Shown: one piece after another, positions 1 to 7,723 of the stretch
How the letters are laid out: every line of letters starts with the position of its first letter
How positions within the stretch are numbered: position 1 is the stretch's first letter
Assembly (NCBI RefSeq): GCF_003417465.1
Contig: NZ_QVMV01000028.1
Coordinates: 1 to 64,000, forward strand
DNA from: Wenzhouxiangella sp. 15190
GTDB taxonomy: Bacteria > Pseudomonadota > Gammaproteobacteria > Xanthomonadales > Wenzhouxiangellaceae
Length of the DNA: 64,000 nucleotides
Direction of reading: 5' to 3'
Position numbers and translations under genes: made by a program
Notes under the pieces: generated by a model
The model's database searches: none
What the model was told of the DNA's origin: nothing
What the model saw: only the letters and a program-made list of their open reading frames with translations

Positions 1-1
1 A

Positions 2-84
2 TAACAAGTCGCTCAAGTACGTTCCGGCCCTGTCGGGCCTCCACCGGACGCGCTTACGCGCGCTGCTCAGCTAAATCGTTAGTC
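2..84 (+). repeat. attC recombination site (integron cassette boundary)
   Basis: The stretch opens with TAACAAG and closes with GTTAGTC. In between is the long imperfect inverted repeat typical of attC sites, with a GGCCC/GGGCC core near the middle. Very similar sequence recurs at 1328-1410 and 3770-3855, each time just after a cassette gene. The R' box GTTAGTC at the right end is matched by GACTAAC at 547-553, the left box of the next attC, as expected for one cassette. The cassette to which this attC belongs lies left of the window. Confidence 0.8.
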
Positions 85-96
85 TGAGGAAGGAAG

Positions 97-552
97 ATGA
101 GCAGTCAACAAGATCAAATACTTGCCAGGGAACTTGGCAAAGTCGGATCACTTGGAGGCAAGATCGGCGGTGGGGTTGCTGGGGCAGCTGGCGGTTCATT
201 GGGAGCAAGTCTTGCAGCCCGATTTTTGCCCACGGAGCAATATCTAAAAGAAGTGAGCGTGCCGCGGGATGTCAGGACAACTCTCACCAAGTTGACTTCA
301 TATCTTTTGAAGGAAGGACGACTCGCGAACGACAGCGAAGCAGGCCCGTCGCAGTACCCTAAGATATCCGGCATCTTGGGGTCCGGTTTTCTCAATATGA
401 ACCCCACGCTGGTACACGTCGAAGTGATCGGTATCGACACTGGTTGCTGCCTACTTCTGGTTAGCGGTGCCGCCAAAGAAGGGTTGATAAAGCAGCGATC
501 CGCGCAGAAAGCCGTGAACCGATTGGTGGATTTCCTTGGAACGATCGACTAA
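97..552 (+). CDS. Integron cassette protein of unknown function (151 aa)
   Basis: I do not recognise the family. The protein has a charged N-terminus, then a glycine/alanine-rich stretch at about residues 17-45 (repeated GG, GAAGG and GAS motifs) that could be a glycine-zipper-like membrane or packing segment. A mixed domain follows, with a Cys-Cys pair near residue 117. The ATG is preceded by an AGGAAGG ribosome site. The stop codon overlaps the left box of the following attC, the compact arrangement normal for cassettes. The gene has no promoter of its own that I can see, so expression probably depends on read-through from the array. Confidence 0.7.
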   Translation: MSSQQDQILARELGKVGSLGGKIGGGVAGAAGGSLGASLAARFLPTEQYLKEVSVPRDVRTTLTKLTSYLLKEGRLANDSEAGPSQYPKISGILGSGFLNMNPTLVHVEVIGIDTGCCLLLVSGAAKEGLIKQRSAQKAVNRLVDFLGTID

Positions 553-710
553 CAAAACCTTGCAGCCGACACCGAGAAGGGCCCGGATTCCGACTCCGGG
601 TAACTTTGGGGCTGACAAAGCCGGCTAAGACCATGCGGCAGGGCTCCTCTGACGGAATCGCCAACGCCGACCGACTTCTGCCGCTGCGCTACAAAGAAAG
701 CCCGTTACGC
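547..710 (+). repeat. Long, divergent attC site
   Basis: GACTAAC at 547-553 is the exact reverse complement of GTTAGTC at 78-84, the box that opens this cassette. The right end is GTTACGC at 704-710. At about 164 bp it is longer than most attC sites, and its internal symmetry is weak (GCAGC/GCTGC near the ends and a CCCGG..CCGGG hairpin inside). Assignment rests mainly on the end boxes and on lying between two cassette genes. Confidence 0.5.
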
Positions 711-718
711 TAGACAAT

Positions 719-1330
719 ATGGAAGCCGGAGACGTGAGAAATATCACAGACGAGGAGTTGGAGATGCGAGCCGAGATTACGGTGCAGCAATCGGGCGGGC
801 TCCAAGCGATGCACCTTGCTTTCTATCAGGTTTCCATCAAGTACAACTACGATCGAGCTCAAGCCGCATTTCAGCGATATGATCAGTTGGTATCTGATAG
901 CGATGACGCCGAGGAGCTGATCTCAGCAGCACAAGAAGCGGTCTCCCACATAGCCGCCCTGTCAAGGTTCTTTTTTCCTTCTCGATCTGGTCTCAAAAAT
1001 TATCGGAAGTCATTGCGATTTGCTCGAGCCGACGTATTGAAGCGACATTTTGAGATTAAGAAGGATTCCCCACTGGCCGACAGAAGGATGAGAAATATCC
1101 GGGAACACTTCGACGAAAGACTAGACGAATACCTTTTATCGAACGATGGCGGAATGTTCTTCCCTTCGCCGATGCTCGATTCTCACACGATCGCCGACGA
1201 TCCACTCGGAAAAGTATTTAAGCTAATTGATACTGACGCGAACTGCCTTGTGCTTTTAAATGAGAAATTCTTTATCGATCCTCTAAGGGATGAACTGAAT
1301 CGTGCTTTCCAAATGTGGAAACTTCGATAA
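719..1330 (+). CDS. Integron cassette protein of unknown function (203 aa)
   Basis: No domain is recognised. The protein is soluble-looking, rich in charged residues and predicted mostly helical, with no signal peptide or membrane segment. The coding region is visibly more AT-rich than the chromosomal genes further right, as is common for cassette DNA. It starts 9 bases after the GTTACGC box of the preceding attC and ends right at the next attC-like site. No strong ribosome site precedes the ATG, so initiation may be weak. Function unknown. Confidence 0.65.
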   Translation: MEAGDVRNITDEELEMRAEITVQQSGGLQAMHLAFYQVSIKYNYDRAQAAFQRYDQLVSDSDDAEELISAAQEAVSHIAALSRFFFPSRSGLKNYRKSLRFARADVLKRHFEIKKDSPLADRRMRNIREHFDERLDEYLLSNDGGMFFPSPMLDSHTIADDPLGKVFKLIDTDANCLVLLNEKFFIDPLRDELNRAFQMWKLR

Positions 1331-1410
1331 TAAAATACTAAAGTGCGTTTCAGGCTTGGCGCGCCTCTACTGGACACGTTTACGCGTACCGCTTATATAA
1401 ATCGGTAGGT
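1328..1410 (+). repeat. Degenerate attC site
   Basis: This aligns along its full length with the attC at 2-84: TAATAA for TAACAA at the left, a GGCTTGGCGCGCC centre, TGGACACGTTTACGCG, and CGGTAGGT for CGTTAGTC at the right. The right core reads GGTAG instead of GTTAG and the left box does not match the cassette's opening GTTACGC. It may therefore be inactive for recombination. Confidence 0.6.
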
Positions 1411-1415
1411 ATTCT

Positions 1416-2228
1416 ATGAAATTTTGCTACTTTGATGAAAGTGGAACGGGAGATCAGCCCATTTCGGTAATGGCTGGTGTTGTTGCTGATGCTCACCGAA
1501 TGCACTTGACCAAAGATACGTGGTCAGGTTTATTGGGTCAACTTTCGGATATAGTAGGGCAGCCTGTTCGGGAGTTCCATTCCCGGAAATTCTATTCTGG
1601 TTCAGGCATCTGGAAGGGATTGGATGGACCTCATCGCGCGAGCATTATATCGGCTATCGTCAAGTGGATGAAGGACCGAAAGCACAAAGTGGTCTATTCG
1701 GCATTGGATATTCAGCGCTATGAGGAAAAGCGAAATGAAGATGCTCGTTTTGAAGGTTTGAGCGCCTGGAGGACAATGGCGCTTCATGTCGCCCTGAGTG
1801 TGCAGCGTCGGCACCAAGGTGAATCTAAAAACAAGGGCCACACTGTATTGGTGTTTGACGAGCAAGTTAAGGAGAAAGACAGGTTTACTGACCTAATCCT
1901 AAACCCACCTGAATGGACCGATGAGTACTATGAAAGGAAAAGGGGAAGGAAAGCTCTTGATCAATTAGTTGATGTTCCGCATTTCGTTGATTCGAAGCAA
2001 GTCGAATTGGTGCAGGTCGCGGACCTATATGCTTTCATTCTTCGTCGTCAATTTGAGCTTGAGACGGGGTTAGATGAAGCGAAGTACACTGATGAACGAA
2101 ATAAAGTTGGAGCCTGGGCAGAGGATATTCTTTCACAAACCATTGGCAATGGACATATCTACCCCAAAAAGCAACCGAGTGACGCAGCTCAATTGTTTCG
2201 GTCGGTAGCGCCAGAGTGCTGCATTTGA
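1416..2228 (+). CDS. DUF3800 domain protein (integron cassette)
   Basis: The N-terminus reads YFDESG at residues 4-9, the hallmark opening of DUF3800 proteins. Acidic residues recur in VFDEQ near residue 148, and a late VQVADLYAF segment near 205 matches the second conserved Asp motif. DUF3800 is predicted to be an RNase H-like, metal-dependent nuclease fold and is frequent in phages, integrons and defence islands; its substrate is not known. At 270 aa the length is typical and the frame is intact. The start ATG sits a few bases after the preceding attC. The attC expected downstream is missing, replaced by a decayed DUF222/HNH gene end. Confidence 0.8.
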   Translation: MKFCYFDESGTGDQPISVMAGVVADAHRMHLTKDTWSGLLGQLSDIVGQPVREFHSRKFYSGSGIWKGLDGPHRASIISAIVKWMKDRKHKVVYSALDIQRYEEKRNEDARFEGLSAWRTMALHVALSVQRRHQGESKNKGHTVLVFDEQVKEKDRFTDLILNPPEWTDEYYERKRGRKALDQLVDVPHFVDSKQVELVQVADLYAFILRRQFELETGLDEAKYTDERNKVGAWAEDILSQTIGNGHIYPKKQPSDAAQLFRSVAPECCI

Positions 2229-2261
2229 TACCCAGCCATGCGCCGTTGACCCCTGGTTTTC

Positions 2262-2500
2262 GCAGCGCTTTGACCCGCATCTCATCATCCATCGGTTCAC
2301 CGTCCCAGGCTGGCACACACGTTTCCGCGGAAACGTCGACGCCGGCGCGGCGGTTCTGCGCCATCAGCGCGAAGGCGTTACCGCGGAAACGTGTTTTGGC
2401 GCCTCGGGAATGGGTCGGCCCCGGCGGTTGAGGGAAAAGGGTTGCCCCTCGACCCCACGGCCAGATGTTGGAATTTCAGCGTATTTCGCGATACATTGCA
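2262..2500 (-). pseudogene. Relic of a DUF222/HNH gene 3' end (copy 1)
   Basis: On the minus strand this encodes a tail matching the C-terminus of the intact DUF222/HNH protein at 6353-7702, including the peptides FALMAQNRRAGVDVSAETC and PAWDGEPMDD. Nucleotide similarity is high from about 2281 to 2440 and fades towards 2500. The HNH centre and N-terminal half are absent. It carries a perfect 18-bp palindrome at 2319-2336. It probably records an earlier full-length gene copy that decayed or recombined into the array. Confidence 0.7.
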
Positions 2501-2705
2501 CCTCAGGGAACCCAGTGGTAGCGAGGAGTTGGCGAAATTCGAATGCAAACCGCAACCGGCGGTCCAGGTGAACGGCCAGATTATGCTCCGGCTTCCGAGC
2601 CTGCAAAAGCAAGGCCCATTAGTTAAGAGTACGCAATCCTGATGCGCGGCTCAGTGGAACAGGCATTTATCCGCCATGCTGCGCACAGCCGATCAATGCT
2701 TTTAG

Positions 2706-2713
2706 GTTAGAAG
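2706..2713 (+). repeat. attC R' half-site opening the next cassette
   Basis: GTTAGAAG here is the exact reverse complement of CTTCTAAC at 3381-3388. That pairing marks 2707 to about 3388 as one cassette carrying the nuclease-fold gene. The left part of this attC cannot be delimited with confidence. Confidence 0.55.
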
Positions 2714-2722
2714 GCTAATCGT

Positions 2723-3364
2723 ATGGGATACAGAATGCCTGAACGGCTCCCATTTCTAGAAGACGCGCTCCAAGGACTGGCGTTTTGGGTCGGTTACCGT
2801 AGGGCCTATTTTCGAAACTATCCACTTGCGGAGGCCTCGCTCGTCGCTGAATCGTGCAATCTCATTCAGTCCAAAATCACATCTGACCAAAAGTTATACC
2901 CGGAGCTGTTGTACCGTCGGCTTGCCGATACTGCCGGCAGGAACGAGCTTGGGGACCTTTGGCGGGCCGACCTAGCAATACTGGATGCGGCCTGTCCCGA
3001 TCCATACAAAGAGCACGTTTGGGATGCTGTACAGTTCGTATTTGAGGTAAAGCGCGCGACGGCGCCACCGGCAGAAATCGATCAAGATCTACGGCGCTTG
3101 TTGCATTTCAAGGAGATGTGCCGCCATGGAGCTCGTGCTTTCTTGATCGTCGCATCCGAAGCAAAGTTACCTGGGAGATTTGTCGATCCGGAAAAAGGTC
3201 AGTCAAGACTTCACGCGCACGAAATTCCAGAAACGGCGGGGGTGTACCACGTTCGTCGAACGGTGAAAGCGGCGTCTAGCTTTGAGAAGAAGGAATCTGC
3301 TCATTTTGTATGCATTTGTGAAATCTTTAATCATCCGCCTAAGCAAGCCCTGCCGGGGGTTTGA
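2723..3364 (+). CDS. Probable PD-(D/E)XK nuclease-fold cassette protein (213 aa)
   Basis: A segment at about residues 70-115 contains NELGDLWRADLAILD followed by FVFEVKRA. This is the spaced Asp...Glu-x-Lys arrangement of PD-(D/E)XK nuclease folds. A helix-rich C-terminal part follows. No signal peptide or membrane segment is seen. The open frame is bracketed by a matched pair of attC boxes (GTTAGAAG at 2706 and CTTCTAAC at 3381), so it is a cassette gene. Similar small folds occur in restriction and DNA-repair proteins, but the target is unknown. The fold call rests on one motif and could be wrong. Confidence 0.6.
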   Translation: MGYRMPERLPFLEDALQGLAFWVGYRRAYFRNYPLAEASLVAESCNLIQSKITSDQKLYPELLYRRLADTAGRNELGDLWRADLAILDAACPDPYKEHVWDAVQFVFEVKRATAPPAEIDQDLRRLLHFKEMCRHGARAFLIVASEAKLPGRFVDPEKGQSRLHAHEIPETAGVYHVRRTVKAASSFEKKESAHFVCICEIFNHPPKQALPGV

Positions 3365-3381
3365 AGCGTGCGAACTATGCC

Positions 3382-3480
3382 TTCTAACAAGGACACTATA
3401 GTCCGATGCTTTACAGCTTCCATCCTTCGCTACCGTTCCGGTTGGTCGCCGTCAAACGCGGAAGAGCGCCAACATTAAAG
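3382..3480 (+). repeat. attC site of the nuclease-fold cassette
   Basis: The left box TTCTAAC (3382-3388) pairs with GTTAGAA at 2706. The right box ATTAAAG (3474-3480) pairs exactly with CTTTAAT at 3770-3776, the left box of the next attC. The core G of GTTAAAG is replaced by A. The interior is unlike the 2-84 family, as is normal for attC sites of different origin. Confidence 0.6.
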
Positions 3481-3499
3481 TATAGTAATTGATTCGCAA

Positions 3500-3739
3500 A
3501 TGAAATTGATCTACGTTTTCATTTTTCTTGTAGCACCGCTTGTTCTCGCGTCCTGCACCACCACGCAGAAAATCAATCGGCCTGATGGACGAGTTGAATA
3601 TTTAATTGCGTGTGGGGCGAGTACGGGTTGGGGTATTTGCTATAGAGAAGCCAATGAAACATGTCCCGACGGATATGAGACAGTTTCAGAAAAAGCGGGT
3701 CTTAATCGGAAGGAACTCAGAATAGCCTGCCCTGAGTAA
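3500..3739 (+). CDS. Small cassette-encoded lipoprotein (79 aa)
   Basis: The N-terminus is a classic lipoprotein signal: a Lys after Met, a hydrophobic stretch and the lipobox LASC with the modified Cys at about residue 19. The mature part has four more cysteines (CGAS, ICYRE, ETCPDG, IACPE), suggesting two disulfides in the periplasm or at the outer membrane. It is bracketed by paired attC boxes (ATTAAAG at 3474 and CTTTAAT at 3770). I do not know a function. Confidence 0.75.
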   Translation: MKLIYVFIFLVAPLVLASCTTTQKINRPDGRVEYLIACGASTGWGICYREANETCPDGYETVSEKAGLNRKELRIACPE

Positions 3740-3769
3740 GGGCTGCAATCGCGCATCGTTGGATATGCA

Positions 3770-3855
3770 CTTTAATAAGCCGCTCAAGTACGCTCTAGCC
3801 CTGACGGGCCTCCACCGGATACGCCTACGCGCGCCGCTTAGCTAATTCGTTACGG
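3770..3855 (+). repeat. attC site of the lipoprotein cassette
   Basis: The sequence from TAATAAG through CGTTACGG is nearly the same as the attC at 2-84, with shared CCGCTCAAGTACG, GGGCCTCCACCGGA and CGCGCGCCGCTTAGCTAA blocks. The left box CTTTAAT matches the opening of its own cassette. The right box GTTACGG (3849-3855) opens the methyltransferase cassette. Confidence 0.8.
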
Positions 3856-3879
3856 TTACAAGCATCGTAGGATACGATA

Positions 3880-4635
3880 GTGGACGAATTTGAATTACTT
3901 GTAGATCTGCACAAGGGCGCTAACCGTCAAGGGCCCGGAGGCGATGCTGAGACTGAAAAGGCGATTGGTCTCGCCGGTATAGATCGAGATGCGCCGTTGA
4001 AAATTGCCGATATTGGCTGCGGCACTGGTGCCTCTACGCTGGCTTTGGCTCGATCGTTGAATGCAAAGATTACGGCTGTCGATTTCCTTCAGGACTTTAT
4101 GGATGTTCTGATGGCCAGGGCTCAGAGTGACGGTGTTGAGGACAAAATCACCCCTCTTTGCGCATCGATGGAGCAACTCCCATTTGAGGACGAGAACTTC
4201 GATGTTATCTGGTCTGAAGGCGCCATCTACAACATTGGTTTTGAAAAAGGTGTCGCGGATTGGAAGCGCTACTTGAAGCCAGGCGGTCTGCTTATTGCCT
4301 CAGAGATTACCTGGCTTACTATATCCCGCCCTTCGGAGCTTCAAAACCACTGGGACGATGAATATCCGGAAATAGATACGGCATCAGCAAAGATAAAGAT
4401 ACTGGAAGAAAACGGTTATACACCTATCGGCTACTTCATTCTGCCAAAGCATTGCTGGCTCGATAATTATTACGAGCCAATGCGTAGGAACTTCAGCGCT
4501 TTCCTGAACCGGCACGGAGATAGCGAAGAGGCCCTCAGAATTGTTGAGGCAGAGCGCCATGAAATTGAGCTTTATGAAAAATACAAGGCATATTTCAGCT
4601 ACGGTGTATACATCGCCAGGAAGTCCATCCCGTAA
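3880..4635 (+). CDS. Class I SAM-dependent methyltransferase (cassette, 251 aa)
   Basis: Motif I is ADIGCGTGAS at about residues 43-52, followed by an acidic strand end (TAVDF) near 70 and the post-motif LPFEDENFDVIWSEGA near 105. This is the order of class I Rossmann methyltransferases of the UbiE/small-molecule type. The substrate cannot be read from sequence. The start is a GTG shortly after the GTTACGG attC box. The gene ends at CCGTAA(A), which resembles the CCGTAAC left box of the attC it should have; the rest of that attC is replaced by a DUF222/HNH relic. Confidence 0.85.
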   Translation: MDEFELLVDLHKGANRQGPGGDAETEKAIGLAGIDRDAPLKIADIGCGTGASTLALARSLNAKITAVDFLQDFMDVLMARAQSDGVEDKITPLCASMEQLPFEDENFDVIWSEGAIYNIGFEKGVADWKRYLKPGGLLIASEITWLTISRPSELQNHWDDEYPEIDTASAKIKILEENGYTPIGYFILPKHCWLDNYYEPMRRNFSAFLNRHGDSEEALRIVEAERHEIELYEKYKAYFSYGVYIARKSIP

Positions 4636-4636
4636 A

Positions 4637-4830
4637 GGTCATGAAACGTCGACCCCGGCGCGGCGGTTCTGCGTCATCAGCGCGAAGGCGTTACCGCGGA
4701 AACGTGGTTTTGGCGCCTGGGGAATGCGCCGGCCACGGCGGTCGAGGAAATCGGATTGCCACTCGCTCCGAAGTTGAAATTTTCGCAGATTTTGCGCTAC
4801 TTTGAGCAACAGTGGCCGCAGTAGCAGCGA
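4637..4830 (-). pseudogene. Relic of a DUF222/HNH gene 3' end (copy 2)
   Basis: On the minus strand this again encodes the FRGNAFALMTQNRRAGVDVS tail of the intact gene at 6353-7702. It is truncated at its 3' side compared with copy 1, starting within the GAAACGTCGAC half-palindrome. Similarity to copy 1 continues, weakly, past the tail (CGGCGG..GAGGAAA..GGATTGCC). It abuts the methyltransferase stop codon, at the expected attC left box. Confidence 0.65.
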
Positions 4831-4848
4831 GGAAATCAAAGCCTCTGC

Positions 4849-6348
4849 ATGAGAATGGCTAGCACGTACCTAAAAGGGTTATCCGCAGTCCTGTTTTGCC
4901 TGCTGGCAGTGCCGATGCCAGCGGCGCAGTCATTTTCAGTGGACACAAGCACTATTGATTCTTTCGTAACCGATCGCATGGAATCTTCCGGTGTTCCTGG
5001 CGTATCGCTTGTGATCGTTGATGACGGCGGCATCTCCTATCAGAAAGGATATGGGCATGCTGGTGGCGGGCAGGGCGCGCTTGATTCCCGGGTGCCGATG
5101 TGTATCGGGTCCTTGACGAAGTCCTTTACGGCACTTGCCGTTATGCAGCTGATCGATCACGAGAAGATACGGTTGCATGAGCCGGTTGGCCGTTATGTTT
5201 CTTCCTTCCAGTCAAGCTCGGGCACTTCCGAACCCATTACCGTATTTCACCTGCTGACTCATACCAGTGGTTTCTCGACGCTGCAGGGCAATCAGGTTAT
5301 TCAGACCAGCAGGCTCGACCTTGCGAAGCCTGAATCCCTGGAAGCGCTGGTCGAGGAAATAGCCAGGATGGAGCCCGTGAGACAAGCGGGTGGTGTGGCG
5401 GACTATTCGAACGCCAATTACCTGGTGCTCGCGCAGTTGGTTCAGCAAGTGAGCGGCATGTCCTATGCGCGGTATTTCCGGGAAAACATTTTCGGGCCTC
5501 TGGGAATGAACCGGAGCTTTGTGCGCGGGGAGGGCGGTGATCATCCGGATCCGGCCGCTTCTTTCCGGTTCTGGTTTGGTTATCCGGTTGAATATGATGC
5601 CCAGGTCGATGAGGGGCCCGTCGGGCCGACCGGGATTTATTCGACTGCCGGGGATATGGGCCGGTATCTGCTCGCCATGATGAATCGGGATTCGCGGTTG
5701 CTCTCCGCTGAAACGTTCGAGCTGCTTTTCAGTACCGTGCGTGAGCATCGATCCGGCCCGGGTGAAATGGGGTGGCGGTACTCGGAGCCGAATGGCAATG
5801 CGGCCTTCTGGCATAGCGGAGAATGCCCGGGCGCCACGAATGTCATGGCGATCTTTCCGGAGGAAAGGACGGCTTTGGCCGTCATGGCCAATGCTCGCAG
5901 TGGCGGGTTTCATTTTTCGAGAGTTGGAGCATTGACCCAGGGCCCGCTGCAAATGATCGTCGGAAGCGAGCCGGCCAAAGACGGCCCGGGCCCCAAGGAC
6001 TGGGCGGCCTTGCTGTTTCTCGTGATCCTGATAGGCGCCCTGGCCGTATGGGCGATCAGGCTCGTTCGAAGCTATGCAACCGGTTCCCTGAGCGCGCTGA
6101 AATATCCGTTCGATGTCCGGGAGTTGCTCTGGCGAGTGGGTGTTCCCATCGGTCTGCTGCTCGCTATTTGCTATGGCTTGCTGGTGGTCCTGCCCAACTT
6201 CAATGACACGACGCTTTGGGGCGTATTTCTGTTCGCACCGGACCTGGCCTGGTTGTTGACCATCGGCGGCGGTCTGGCTGCTGGCGTCGCGATCCTCCGA
6301 GCCGTGCTCCTGGCCCGATTCACGCTGTCCGTCAATAAAGGGGCTTGA
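4849..6348 (+). CDS. Exported serine beta-lactamase-family hydrolase with C-terminal membrane segments
   Basis: This 499-residue protein has a signal peptide (about residues 1-26) and a class C beta-lactamase/penicillin-binding fold. The S-x-x-K motif is in IGSLTKSF near residue 87, the Y-x-N motif in DYSNANY near 186, and a WHSGE motif near 322 replaces the KTG triad, as in many esterase/peptidase relatives. The last 115 residues hold about three hydrophobic segments, anchoring it to the inner membrane with the catalytic domain outside. Such proteins are usually D-aminopeptidases, esterases or of unknown substrate rather than resistance enzymes. A second ATG lies two codons in. It stands between an HNH relic and the intact DUF222/HNH gene, so it may belong to the variable region. 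Confidence 0.85.
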   Translation: MRMASTYLKGLSAVLFCLLAVPMPAAQSFSVDTSTIDSFVTDRMESSGVPGVSLVIVDDGGISYQKGYGHAGGGQGALDSRVPMCIGSLTKSFTALAVMQLIDHEKIRLHEPVGRYVSSFQSSSGTSEPITVFHLLTHTSGFSTLQGNQVIQTSRLDLAKPESLEALVEEIARMEPVRQAGGVADYSNANYLVLAQLVQQVSGMSYARYFRENIFGPLGMNRSFVRGEGGDHPDPAASFRFWFGYPVEYDAQVDEGPVGPTGIYSTAGDMGRYLLAMMNRDSRLLSAETFELLFSTVREHRSGPGEMGWRYSEPNGNAAFWHSGECPGATNVMAIFPEERTALAVMANARSGGFHFSRVGALTQGPLQMIVGSEPAKDGPGPKDWAALLFLVILIGALAVWAIRLVRSYATGSLSALKYPFDVRELLWRVGVPIGLLLAICYGLLVVLPNFNDTTLWGVFLFAPDLAWLLTIGGGLAAGVAILRAVLLARFTLSVNKGA

Positions 6349-6352
6349 ACGA

Positions 6353-7702
6353 CTAGCCAGTCCTTGCCGATTCCATCTGGTACAACACCTCGACCACCAG
6401 ATCATCATCCATCGGCTCGCCGTCCCAGGCTGGCACACACGTTTCTGCTGAAACGTCGACGCCCGCGCGGCGGTTCTGCGTCATCAGCGCGAAGGCGTTA
6501 CCGCGGAAACGTGGTTTTGGCGCCTCGGGAATGTACCGGCCGTGGCGATCGGTGAATTCCGGTTGCCCGTCGGCACCCATGCGGACACCGAAACCACCTT
6601 CGTGCACGGCGCGGTGATGGTGTCGGCACAGGGTGACCAGGTTGTCGACTTTGGTCTCGCCGCCGTCGGCCCAGTGGATGATGTGATGGGCGTCGACGTA
6701 CTTATGCGCCGTGCAGCCTGGAAATCGGCAGCCGCCGTCGCGTCGTTGTAGTACGCGGCGAATCGCCGGCGGGATCGAGCGGGTCTTGCGGCCCACGTCC
6801 AGGGTTTCGCCGTCGCCGGATTCCGTCCACGGCACGACGCCGCAGTCGCAGGCCAGGCGCCGGGACGTTTCCGCGGAAACGTTTCCGGCATTTTCCAGCG
6901 TGGATTCGGCGCCCTCGCCATCCTCGCGCAGGGTATCCACGTCGGTATGCACGTGCACCGTGCAGCGGTCGCCGCCGCTGACCGTGCCCTGGTTACCGGA
7001 CAGGAAGGCGTCGGACAGGCGTTCCAGCGCATCGGCCCGGCGCTGCTCGATCGGGCAGGGGAGGGGCTTGTTCATATCCGGCTCGGGTGACGTTTCAGCG
7101 GAAACGTCCCGGTGCTCGGCCTCGGTCTCGTCCATGGCGGCGTCGACGGCCTTCATGATGCGCTCGCCCTGTTCGGGCGTGAAGCGGCCGTGGAGCAGGA
7201 AGGAACCGTCCTCGTCCATCCGCCAGATCACGCGCCGGCGCTCGTGTCGATCGTTTTCCGCTTCGAGCGCTTCGTTGCGCTTTGCCCGGCGGTACTGGCG
7301 CACGGCGCGTTCGACGTGGGACGCCGTGCCGTGCAGTGCGATCATCAGCAGGAATTCCTCGTTTTCCGGTGTCGCCACCCGGGTCACGGCGCGCACCTTG
7401 GAGTAACTGATCTCGCCTTTGGCGAACGATGCGCTGATCCTGGGCAGATCGCCGAGCGCATGGGCCACGCGAATCTTTTCGCGGGCCGCGTTCAGGCCGA
7501 TGCCGCATTTCCAGTTGAGCCAGTGGGCGCAGGAGCGTATATCCGGTTCGGCCCAGCCGGCGGCTTCGTCGAACTGCCGGATCAGGGTCAGCAGCCGGTA
7601 GTTTGCTGCGTGAATATGGGCCGCCAGCTCGGTGATCCGGTCCTCGAGTTGGCGGATTTCCGATTGCGGCAGGGTGGGGGTGATGGGGGTTGTCAACGCC
7701 AT
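6353..7702 (-). CDS. DUF222 / HNH endonuclease-domain protein (13E12 family)
   Basis: The N-terminal 240 residues match DUF222 (helical, with HWLNWKCGIGLNAAREKIRV near 60-80). The C-terminal part carries an HNH nuclease domain at about 326-375 with CRFPGC, DAHHIIHW, NLVTLCRHHHRAVHEG, including the catalytic His pair and zinc cysteines. This family is a probable mobile homing-type nuclease. Four copies of an ACGTTTC..GAAACGT palindrome lie inside the coding sequence, giving the repeated peptide VSAET three times and RGNAFA once. Two 3'-end relics lie at 2262-2500 and 4637-4830. A LexA-like box precedes the start. Confidence 0.85.
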   Translation of the reverse strand: MALTTPITPTLPQSEIRQLEDRITELAAHIHAANYRLLTLIRQFDEAAGWAEPDIRSCAHWLNWKCGIGLNAAREKIRVAHALGDLPRISASFAKGEISYSKVRAVTRVATPENEEFLLMIALHGTASHVERAVRQYRRAKRNEALEAENDRHERRRVIWRMDEDGSFLLHGRFTPEQGERIMKAVDAAMDETEAEHRDVSAETSPEPDMNKPLPCPIEQRRADALERLSDAFLSGNQGTVSGGDRCTVHVHTDVDTLREDGEGAESTLENAGNVSAETSRRLACDCGVVPWTESGDGETLDVGRKTRSIPPAIRRVLQRRDGGCRFPGCTAHKYVDAHHIIHWADGGETKVDNLVTLCRHHHRAVHEGGFGVRMGADGQPEFTDRHGRYIPEAPKPRFRGNAFALMTQNRRAGVDVSAETCVPAWDGEPMDDDLVVEVLYQMESARTG

Positions 7703-7723
7703 GATGAGGCCCTCTTCTGAATG

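Larger units (their letters stand above)
2229..2722. other. 494-base gap between cassettes: HNH gene relic plus attC end
   Basis: This gap holds no intact gene. Its left half is the relic of a DUF222/HNH gene 3' end, annotated separately. The rest, about 2500-2705, is unassigned sequence. It ends in GTTAGAAG at 2706-2713, which is the R' half of an attC and the start of the next cassette. Confidence 0.6.

Noticed and set aside
1-4830. CRISPR array suggested by recurring similar blocks
   Set aside because: The repeats are attC sites and HNH gene ends, hundreds to thousands of bases apart, with genes and no spacers between them.
5212-6438. Minus-strand open frame of 408 codons opposite the beta-lactamase-family gene
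   Set aside because: The + strand gene has all catalytic motifs. The antisense frame has no recognisable feature apart from the part overlapping the HNH gene tail.
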